A stretch of DNA of 6,154 nt. Source: an uncultured Desulfuromonadales bacterium (GTDB lineage Bacteria; Desulfobacterota; Desulfuromonadia; Desulfuromonadales; Geopsychrobacteraceae). Below are positions 1 to 5,739 of this stretch, in pieces. Made by a program: the position numbers and the translations under genes. Under the pieces are notes generated by a model. That model made no database searches, had not been told where the DNA came from, and saw only the letters and a program-made list of their open reading frames with translations. The stretch lies in NCBI GenBank assembly GCA_945788205.1, contig CALZLE010000154.1, positions 1 through 6,154 of the forward strand. Direction: 5' to 3'. The stretch's first letter is position 1; the number at the start of each line of letters is the position of its first letter.

Positions 1-662
1 ACAAGAACCTGGTAGGCGGGTTTCTTTGTCGCCGCTTTTACTTCTTCTTTTACGACAACAGCAGGAGCTTTCTGTTCTTTTTTCACTGTAACGACTTCTG
101 CCACCGTTTTCTTCTCAACAACAGCAACGGAGGCCTTTTCCTCAGCGACAGCAACAGCTGGCTTCTCTTTTTCAGCCACTGGTTTTTCAACAACGGCCGG
201 AGGAGACACAAGCTCCTTCACAACTCCGACCGCGGCAACCTCCTGTTGGTCGACAACCTCAACCTTGACGTCCCGATCGATCATATAGCGCTTAGCTGGT
301 TCTTGTGCCCGAAGAGTATCTCCTGACGGGGCCATTTTAAAAAGACCACTGCCGAGCAGCGCATAGCCACCACCGAGCAAAACAACCAACAGCAGGACAA
401 CCAAAAGTAACCTTGAAGAAGAACGCTGCTTTGGCGGCGGATCGACAACACGGATCTCACTCGCGGCAAGACCTTCACCAGCAATCGTCTCGTCATTTTC
501 AGACAGCTGCGAGTCTTCTTTGTCCGGAAGGTCATCCAGTGTTGCAACAAGCGGCTCTGACTCTTCCACTTCGGCCTCAATTGTCGAGCTATCGATGTCC
601 GAGTCTACTTCACCCTGTTCCTGTTTAATATCTTTGCGAAACAGATCGTCCTGTTCTGACAT
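1..662 (-). CDS. Single-pass inner-membrane protein with Ala/Val/Lys/Glu-rich linker, possible SPOR-domain protein (3' end outside window)
   Basis: An open frame starts at ATG 660-662 and reaches the window edge without a stop, giving 220 complete codons. A strong GGAGG ribosome site (671-675) lies 8 nt upstream of the ATG, which fixes the start. Residues 1-80 are strongly acidic and probably cytoplasmic. Residues 84-108 form one hydrophobic segment (RLLLVVLLLVVLLGGGYALL). Residues 110-216 are low complexity, with repeated VVEK, PVAEKEKP and VKKE-type stretches, like the periplasm-spanning linkers of TonB or SPOR proteins. The last visible residues, KKPAYQVL, resemble the first strand of a SPOR (peptidoglycan-binding) domain, but the domain itself is off the window. 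The topology is well supported; the SPOR call is inference, and LysM or another envelope domain is possible. The gene follows the EF-G paralogue by 63 nt on the same strand, with a hairpin between them and little room for its own promoter after the hairpin. Confidence 0.85.
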   Translation of the reverse strand, partial: MSEQDDLFRKDIKQEQGEVDSDIDSSTIEAEVEESEPLVATLDDLPDKEDSQLSENDETIAGEGLAASEIRVVDPPPKQRSSSRLLLVVLLLVVLLGGGYALLGSGLFKMAPSGDTLRAQEPAKRYMIDRDVKVEVVDQQEVAAVGVVKELVSPPAVVEKPVAEKEKPAVAVAEEKASVAVVEKKTVAEVVTVKKEQKAPAVVVKEEVKAATKKPAYQVL

Positions 663-690
663 TCGTAGAGCCTCCTGCGTTGATGAAAAT

Positions 691-715
691 CAGGGGCACC
701 CGGAAGGTGCCCCTG
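691..715 (-). terminator. GC-rich intercistronic hairpin, partial terminator or attenuator
   Basis: Bases 691-700 and 706-715 form a perfect 10-bp stem around a 5-nt loop. Read on the minus strand the stem is CAGGGGCACC / GGTGCCCCTG with loop TTCCG. It begins 10 nt after the stop codon of the EF-G paralogue and is followed on that strand by ATTTTCATC, a short run of only four T. The strong stem with a weak T tract suggests an inefficient intrinsic terminator, or a stem protecting the upstream mRNA 3' end. It lies 15 nt before the ribosome site of the next gene. Confidence 0.6.
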
Positions 716-725
716 GCTGTTCTGT

Positions 726-2801
726 TTATGCCTCGCCCATATCAGCCAGAATCTTGGCCGTCTGGTGCGATGGGACTTCTTCGTACTTGCTGAACTCCAT
801 TGAGAACATACCGCGATCAGAGGTCATCGAACGCAGCTCCGGAGCATAACGCAGGACTTCAGCCATCGGCACTTCGGCGCGAATAACCTGACTATTGGCC
901 TGTGGCTCAACGCCAACAACTTTACCGCGTCGTGAGTTGAGATCACCGATAACGTCGCCCATACAATCATCAGGCACAGTGATTTCCATCGCCATCACCG
1001 GCTCAAGCAGAATCGGATTACAGGCTTCCATCGCTTTTTTGAAAGCCATGGACCCGGCGACTTTAAACGCCATCTCCGATGAATCGACGGAGTGATAAGA
1101 GCCGTCATACAGGGTAATCTGGACATCAACAACCTGATTTTTGGTCAGAGGCCCATTTTTCATTGCCTCCTGAATTCCCTTATCGACAGCCGGAATATAA
1201 TTTCGCGGCACCGACCCGCCAACAATCTTGTCGATAAATTCATAGCCAGTTCCACGTGGCTGCGGCTTAACTTCGATCCAGACATCACCGAACTGACCGC
1301 GACCACCCGACTGCTTCTTGTATTTGCCCTGAACCTGGGTCGAAGCGCGGATCGTTTCACGATAGGGAACCTTCGGCTCCTTGAGGACAACTTCAGCGCC
1401 ATACTTGCGCTTGAGGCGCTCAACAGCAACCTCAAGGTGGATCTGCCCCATACCGGAGATCACCATCTCTTTGGTTTCATCATCGCGTGATGTCGTTAAG
1501 GTCGGATCCTCTTCCATCAGACGCTGCAAACCGGTGTAAATTTTATCCTCATCCCCCTTACTCTTTGCTTCAAGGGCGAAGGAGATGATCGGCTTGAGCG
1601 GCACCAGCGGCTCGAACATGACCTGCTCTTTAAGGTCGCAGAGGGTATCGCCGGTGGCCGTCACTTTCAGCTTTGGCACAGCAATGATATCGCCAGCTGC
1701 GGCCAAATCCATCGGTACCTGCTTTTTGCCTTCCATCTCCAGGATATTACCGATCCGCTCTTTTTCATCCTTATTCGGATTAAAAACAACGGTATCCGGC
1801 TTCAAGGTTCCTGAGTAAAGGCGCATCAGGGTCAGCTTGCCGGCATAAGGGTCGTTGATGGTTTTGAAAACCATCGCCGAGAACGGCTCCTCTTCACTCG
1901 GCTGCCGTTCTACCGGATCTTCCGTGAATGGCTTGACACCAACCTGTACACCTTTGTCAACCGGTGAAGGCATGCAAGCGACGATGTAATCCATCAGCTG
2001 GCGAACTCCAATATTGGCCGTCGCACTACCACAGAAAACCGGAGTGAACACGCTGGTCAGAACACCTTCGCGTAGACCATGGTACATCTCTTCCTCGGTT
2101 AGAGCTTCCCCTTCGAGGTATTTTTCCATCAATTCGTCGTCCGATTCGGCGATCGCTTCGAGCAGCTGCTCGCGCAGACCCTCCGCTTCGTCCATCATTT
2201 CAGCCGGGATATCAACCTCATCGTAGGTTCCTTTTTCATCAAACTTATAGAGCCGGGCGCGCATCTTGATCAGATCGATGGTCCCTTTAAAATCTTCCTC
2301 AGCACCAATCGGCATGGTCACAATCACTGCGCGGGCACCGAGTGATTTTTCCATATCATCGACCGCCTTGAGAAAGTCGGCCCGTTCTTTGTCCATCTTA
2401 TTTACAAATGCGATTCGTGGGATTTCAAACTGGTCGCACCAGTTCCAGATCTGCTTGGTCTGTGACTTGGTGCCGGAGATCGCCGAGACGATAACGACGG
2501 CACCGCCAAGAACCCGCAGGCAACGACGGGTGTCGTGCAGGAAGTTACTCACTCCCGGGGTATCGACAATGTGCAGACTGTGATCCTCCCAGGTGCAATG
2601 ATTCAGGCTGGCGGTCAAAGTCGCTTTGCGTTTAATCTCTTCTTCTTCAAAGTCCATCGACGAGGAGCCATCGTCGACCTTGCCGAGCTTTGCGTTCATC
2701 CCGGTATTAAACAGGATGGCTTCGACCAAAGATGTTTTACCGGCGCTGTTGTGCGCCACAATCCCCAGATTTCTCAGTTTTGCAGTGTCGTACTTTCCCA
2801 T
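726..2801 (-). CDS. fusA2: Elongation factor G paralogue (EF-G2-like) lacking the catalytic G3 histidine
   Basis: The product is 691 aa, the usual EF-G length, with all five domains: G domain about 1-280, II about 290-385, III about 395-470, IV about 475-595 and V about 600-680. Visible motifs are P-loop AHNSAGKT (16-23), switch I region KRKATLTA (57-64), G3 DTPGV (80-84), G4 NKMD (134-137) and G5 GSAT (258-261). The domain IV tip has SGGRGQFG (498-505) and DGSYHSVDSSE with His570. Family knowledge: EF-G is a cytosolic ribosome translocase driven by GTP. Here the G3 His is Val and the P-loop differs from the common AHIDAGKT, so this is a divergent second EF-G rather than the str-operon copy (inferred). 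The ATG at 2799-2801 is preceded by AAAAGGAG (2808-2815) 6 nt away. The frame stays open to an ATG at 2894, but that start lacks support. It lies 129 nt after coaX. The symbol denotes the paralogue, not proven orthology. Confidence 0.93.
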   Translation of the reverse strand: MGKYDTAKLRNLGIVAHNSAGKTSLVEAILFNTGMNAKLGKVDDGSSSMDFEEEEIKRKATLTASLNHCTWEDHSLHIVDTPGVSNFLHDTRRCLRVLGGAVVIVSAISGTKSQTKQIWNWCDQFEIPRIAFVNKMDKERADFLKAVDDMEKSLGARAVIVTMPIGAEEDFKGTIDLIKMRARLYKFDEKGTYDEVDIPAEMMDEAEGLREQLLEAIAESDDELMEKYLEGEALTEEEMYHGLREGVLTSVFTPVFCGSATANIGVRQLMDYIVACMPSPVDKGVQVGVKPFTEDPVERQPSEEEPFSAMVFKTINDPYAGKLTLMRLYSGTLKPDTVVFNPNKDEKERIGNILEMEGKKQVPMDLAAAGDIIAVPKLKVTATGDTLCDLKEQVMFEPLVPLKPIISFALEAKSKGDEDKIYTGLQRLMEEDPTLTTSRDDETKEMVISGMGQIHLEVAVERLKRKYGAEVVLKEPKVPYRETIRASTQVQGKYKKQSGGRGQFGDVWIEVKPQPRGTGYEFIDKIVGGSVPRNYIPAVDKGIQEAMKNGPLTKNQVVDVQITLYDGSYHSVDSSEMAFKVAGSMAFKKAMEACNPILLEPVMAMEITVPDDCMGDVIGDLNSRRGKVVGVEPQANSQVIRAEVPMAEVLRYAPELRSMTSDRGMFSMEFSKYEEVPSHQTAKILADMGEA

Positions 2802-2930
2802 GAATCGCTCCTTTTCCAGATAAAGAATGGAACCCTCAACGGAGTCCTTTGCAGAATCTCCAAACGAACAACGCCTGTGCAACGTCGCAAACAAAAGTGG
2901 TACCGGGTGTTGCCAGCAAAACCAAAATAG

Positions 2931-3695
2931 TTACTTGTTTCGCTGATATAAAATCCGTAAACCTTCCAAAGTCAAAAAAGGCTCAACCTGGTCGATCAAA
3001 TCGGTCGCTTCGGCAATCGGCTCCGCCAGCCCGCCGGTGGCGATCACCCTGGCTTCACCGGCCAGCTCTTTCTGCATCCGGCTGACAATCCCCTCGACCA
3101 ATCCGACGTAGCCGAAGAAAATCCCCGCCTGCATACTGTTAACAGTATTTTTGGCAACAATCTGCGGTGGCCGTGAAAACTCGACCCGCGGTAGTTTACT
3201 CGCTCGAGCAAACAGGGCCTCGGCAGAAATTCCCACCCCCGGAGCGATAGCGCCGCCCTGATAAGCCCCGTCGCTGGAGATCACATCAAAGGTGGTGGCC
3301 GTACCGAAATCGACCACGATCAACGCACACTTGCATTTCTCATAGGCCGCCACGGCGTTGACAATTCGATCCGCCCCAACCTCTTTTGGATTGTCGTACT
3401 GGATCGGCATGCCGGTCTTGATCCCCGGGCCGACCACGTAGGCGTCAAGCTGAAAATACTGCTTGCTGAGCCGCTCCAGAGTATTCAGCATCGGCGGCAC
3501 AACGCAAGAAACGATGACATCATCCAGATCAGAGAAACTCAAGTCAGACAAACTGAACAGATTGTTGATCAGCATCGCATATTCATCGACGGTGCGATTT
3601 TTATCGGTCCCGACCCGCCAGTCCTGTTGCAGTTCGTCCCCCTGATAAATACCGAGAACGGTGTTGCTATTTCCAACGTCGATAACTAAAAGCAT
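2931..3695 (-). CDS. coaX: Type III pantothenate kinase
   Basis: The enzyme phosphorylates pantothenate with ATP, the first step of coenzyme A synthesis, in the cytoplasm. The 254-aa product matches the normal CoaX length. ASKHA-fold motifs appear in order: phosphate-1 DVGNSNTVLG (6-15), GADR (107-110) with the likely catalytic Asp109, phosphate-2 and cation-binding DFGTATTFD (129-137), GGAIAPG (147-153) and the C-terminal ATGGLAEP (219-226). From family knowledge, type III enzymes need a monovalent cation such as K+ and are not feedback-inhibited by CoA as type I enzymes are. I chose the ATG at 3693-3695 because the protein then begins MLLVIDVGN, as in the family. A longer in-frame start at 3794 would run back into birA. 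The ribosome site AAGGA (3706-3710) is 10 nt upstream, a little far. The gene lies 25 nt after birA and is probably co-transcribed with it. No key residue is missing. Confidence 0.95.
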   Translation of the reverse strand: MLLVIDVGNSNTVLGIYQGDELQQDWRVGTDKNRTVDEYAMLINNLFSLSDLSFSDLDDVIVSCVVPPMLNTLERLSKQYFQLDAYVVGPGIKTGMPIQYDNPKEVGADRIVNAVAAYEKCKCALIVVDFGTATTFDVISSDGAYQGGAIAPGVGISAEALFARASKLPRVEFSRPPQIVAKNTVNSMQAGIFFGYVGLVEGIVSRMQKELAGEARVIATGGLAEPIAEATDLIDQVEPFLTLEGLRILYQRNK

Positions 3696-3720
3696 CCTGC
3701 AAAAATCCTTATTGCTAAAT

Positions 3721-4686
3721 CTAAACCGGCCTGACATCTCCAGCCATGATCCGTTCAACACAACCATCGTCCAACTGCAGACGTAAGGCTCCATCGCTAT
3801 CCAGCCCGACTACTGTCCCAATCAACCCCTGATCGATCTGCACGCGGGTATTCATCATATCGCAAAGAGCTTCCCAACGCCGTCGAATCGGCACAAACCC
3901 CTCCACCAGAAACTCACCATAATAGCCATCAATCCGTTGGAGAAACTCTCTGGCAAACTCGACCCGATCAATCTTTTCACCTGTCTCAAGCAAGACTGAA
4001 GTTGCCGGATAGTTCAGTTCCTCGGGAAACTGTTCCACTGTCATATTGAGGTTAACGCCAACCCCAAGAATCACAAAATGGATCTGCTCAGTCTCGGCAT
4101 TCATCTCGTTAAGCAACCCGGCAATTTTTTTACCGGCGACCAGAACATCGTTGGGCCACTTAACTTTTGCCGGTAATTGATAAAGATGATTGAGGGTTTC
4201 AGCAACCGCGACAGCGGAAAGGAAGGTGAGTTGCGGAGCCTGCTGAACAGGAATTTGCGGCCGCAGCAGGATAGAACAGTACATATTAACAGCTGATGGG
4301 GATTCCCAGCGCCGGCCAAGACGTCCCCGGCCAGCGCTTTGTCGGTCAGCGATGATGACCGTTCCGTCGGCAGCGCCCTGTTCTGCAAGTTGGCGCGCCC
4401 GAGCATTCGTGGAATCAATTTCAGGAAGGCAAACCAGCGAGCGGCCAAGATGCTGGCAGGCAAGATCTTTTTCTATTTCGCTGGCCAGCAGCAGATCCGG
4501 CCCACCAAGCAGACGGTAGCCCTTGGAGCGTTGTGCCTCAATCTCAAAGCCCTGCTCGCGTAACAACTCGACCTGTTTCCACACAGCAGCCCGGGAGATA
4601 TTCAGCGTTCGGCTGATCTCTTGCCCCGACATAAATGCTTCGGAGTTACTGCGAAACAGGCTGAGAATCTTATCGCGAGAGGTCAA
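3721..4686 (-). CDS. birA: Bifunctional biotin-protein ligase / biotin operon repressor
   Basis: The protein activates biotin as biotinyl-AMP and attaches it to the acceptor lysine of biotin carboxyl carrier domains. With its N-terminal domain it can also bind DNA as a repressor. The product is 321 aa, matching the two-function class. Residues 1-60 form a winged helix-turn-helix (core SGQEISRTLNISRAAVWKQ, 20-38). The catalytic domain has DSTN (91-94), the biotinyl-AMP loop GRGRLGRRW (119-127), KWPND (176-180) and KKIAGLL with Lys187, followed by the small SH3-like C-terminal domain (about 275-321). The start is TTG (4684-4686), with GGAG 5 nt upstream. An in-frame TGA lies five codons before it, and the next ATG (codon 19) would cut the winged helix. 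It follows nadC by 17 nt and precedes coaX by 25 nt. No biotin synthesis gene or recognisable BirA operator is in the window, so DNA-binding targets are unknown. Confidence 0.95.
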   Translation of the reverse strand: MTSRDKILSLFRSNSEAFMSGQEISRTLNISRAAVWKQVELLREQGFEIEAQRSKGYRLLGGPDLLLASEIEKDLACQHLGRSLVCLPEIDSTNARARQLAEQGAADGTVIIADRQSAGRGRLGRRWESPSAVNMYCSILLRPQIPVQQAPQLTFLSAVAVAETLNHLYQLPAKVKWPNDVLVAGKKIAGLLNEMNAETEQIHFVILGVGVNLNMTVEQFPEELNYPATSVLLETGEKIDRVEFAREFLQRIDGYYGEFLVEGFVPIRRRWEALCDMMNTRVQIDQGLIGTVVGLDSDGALRLQLDDGCVERIMAGDVRPV

Positions 4687-4691
4687 AAGCG

Positions 4692-4695
4692 CTCC
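4692..4695 (-). promoter_or_regulatory. Ribosome binding site fixing the TTG start of birA
   Basis: GGAG on the minus strand stands 5 nt before TTG 4684-4686. With an in-frame stop just upstream and no ATG before codon 19, this site decides the start of birA. A TTG start usually lowers translation, which would suit a protein needed in small amounts (inference). Confidence 0.7.
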
Positions 4696-4703
4696 AAGTC
4701 AGA

Positions 4704-5531
4704 CTAATCGAATAGCATTGAAATATCAGCCGCCTTCACCGAATGAGTCAGCGCACCGACAGAAATAATATTAACACCCGTTTTAGCAAAATCCCGCACC
4801 GTCTCCAGATTGACACCGCCCGATGCCTCAACCAGCGCCCGTCCAGCGATCAACTCGACGCCTTGGCGCATCTCATCAAAACTCATATTGTCGAGCATGA
4901 TAATATCGGCGCCGGCATCTAGAGCTTCCTGAACCTCGTCCAGGTTACGGGTTTCGATCTCTATTTTCAGAGTGTGTGGCAATTTCTGTTTTGCCCGAGT
5001 GATCGCAGCAGTAATCCCGCCAGCAGCAGCGACATGGTTTTCCTTAATCAACACCCCGTCAAACAAGCCAATGCGATGATTGCGGCCACCACCCATCCGT
5101 ACAGAATATTTATCCAAGGCACGTAAACCGGGTACCGTCTTGCGCGTATCAACGATCACGGCATCGGTCCCGGAGACTTGCTCAACATACTCAGCTGTAA
5201 GTGAAGCGATCGCGCTCATTCGCTGCAATAAGTTCAACGCAACCCGCTCCCCCTGCAACAGAATCGACGCTTTGCCTTTGATCCAAGCGAGCACTTCACC
5301 GCGCTTAACCTTGCGACCATCTTCGAGCAACTTTTCAAAGCTGGCATCAGGGTCGAGAGTATGAAAGACCGTCGCCGCGACGTCGATTCCAGCGAGGGTG
5401 AAATCTTCCTTGGCAACCAGCTGCGCACGAGCAACGGTATCCGCCACGACAGTCACCTCAGTAGTGACATCACCGAGACCAATATCTTCTTCTAAAGCGG
5501 TCCGAACAATCCGCTCAATTTCAAACTGCAT
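4704..5531 (-). CDS. nadC: Nicotinate-nucleotide pyrophosphorylase (quinolinate phosphoribosyltransferase, carboxylating)
   Basis: The enzyme converts quinolinate and PRPP to nicotinate mononucleotide, CO2 and pyrophosphate, the step at which de novo NAD synthesis joins the salvage route. The product is 275 aa, typical of bacterial NadC. Recognisable stretches are EEDIGLGDVTTE (14-25), the helix with ERVALNLLQRMSAIAS (95-110), DTRKTVPGLRALDKYSV (128-144), the phosphate/quinolinate-binding GGGRNHR (147-153), IKENH (162-166), the barrel strand IEIE (190-193), MLDN (212-215) and the C-terminal EASGGV and SVGALTHS. The ATG at 5529-5531 has GGAG (5539-5542) 7 nt upstream; an in-frame TTG eight codons earlier is less likely. 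It is the first gene of the minus-strand cluster and is divergent from the lipoprotein gene, so its promoter should lie in 5532-5739. No nadA or nadB is visible. All expected active-site residues appear to be present. Confidence 0.96.
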   Translation of the reverse strand: MQFEIERIVRTALEEDIGLGDVTTEVTVVADTVARAQLVAKEDFTLAGIDVAATVFHTLDPDASFEKLLEDGRKVKRGEVLAWIKGKASILLQGERVALNLLQRMSAIASLTAEYVEQVSGTDAVIVDTRKTVPGLRALDKYSVRMGGGRNHRIGLFDGVLIKENHVAAAGGITAAITRAKQKLPHTLKIEIETRNLDEVQEALDAGADIIMLDNMSFDEMRQGVELIAGRALVEASGGVNLETVRDFAKTGVNIISVGALTHSVKAADISMLFD

Positions 5532-5596
5532 CAATAAACTCCGAACAGGCTGCAAACCCCAAAAACAACCAAATTTTCTTCTTAAAAAGAACTCAA

Positions 5597-5626
5597 CCTA
5601 TAGCATATTGATCTCAAAATCTGCAA
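5597..5626 (-). promoter_or_regulatory. Weak candidate promoter for the nadC-birA-coaX cluster
   Basis: On the minus strand TTGCAG (5621-5626) is followed after 18 nt by TATAGG (5597-5602). The -35 match to the sigma70 consensus is poor and the -10 match is four of six. The location, about 65-95 nt before the nadC start, is right for the first gene of an operon. This is a best guess from inspection only. Confidence 0.25.
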
Positions 5627-5648
5627 CCGAAAACACCTGTTCTGGCGA

Positions 5649-5671
5649 CGGAAATCCTCTTTACATTTCCG
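5649..5671. repeat. Perfect 7-bp inverted repeat, possible operator
   Basis: CGGAAAT (5649-5655) and ATTTCCG (5665-5671) are exact inverted copies separated by 9 nt. The right arm overlaps the last base of the putative -35 box of the lipoprotein gene and the box lies within the dyad. A dimeric regulator could bind here, but I do not recognise the motif. A repeat of this size can occur by chance. Confidence 0.4.
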
Positions 5672-5686
5672 CAACTTGTGTATTAT
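5660..5686 (+). promoter_or_regulatory. Candidate sigma70-type promoter of the lipoprotein gene
   Basis: TTTACA (5660-5665) and TATTAT (5681-5686) each match the sigma70 consensus at five of six bases. The spacer is 15 nt, shorter than the ideal 17. Transcription would start near 5692, giving a leader of roughly 48 nt before the ATG at 5740. No other equally good pair is visible upstream of this gene. Confidence 0.45.
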
Positions 5687-5739
5687 GTATGGGGCTTAGA
5701 TGAGACGACTGTGAATGCTGTTTGTAAAAGGAGACTGAA

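Noticed and set aside
281..580. Minus-strand 99-codon frame within the membrane-protein gene.
   Set aside because: It is the shifted frame of the real gene, which has the ribosome site, a sensible membrane segment and linker.
413..849. Plus-strand open frames of 71 and 109 codons across the membrane-protein start and the hairpin.
   Set aside because: They run antisense through a clear gene start, ribosome site and hairpin and have no protein-like features of their own.
1092..1490. 132-codon open frame on the plus strand inside the EF-G gene.
   Set aside because: It is antisense to well conserved EF-G domains III-IV, has no recognisable motif and is a shadow of the real gene. The same holds for the other plus-strand frames over 895-2930, 3463-3645 and 4339-5364.
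2802..2894. A 31-codon N-terminal extension of the EF-G paralogue starting at ATG 2894.
   Set aside because: The extension has no resemblance to EF-G and no good ribosome site, while the ATG at 2801 has AAAAGGAG at 6 nt and gives the family-typical N-terminus.
3696..3794. A 33-codon N-terminal extension of coaX overlapping the end of birA.
   Set aside because: CoaX proteins begin at the hydrophobic strand before DxGN; the ATG at 3695 does exactly that.
5532..5555. TTG start of nadC eight codons upstream of the chosen ATG.
   Set aside because: The ATG at 5531 has GGAG at 7 nt and matches the usual NadC N-terminus; that GGAG would lie inside the longer coding frame.
5579..5591. Short AT-rich palindrome TTCTTAAAAAGAA in the nadC leader, considered as an operator or terminator.
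   Set aside because: It has a 5-bp arm in A/T-rich DNA, which is expected by chance, and it matches no NAD-regulator site that I recognise.
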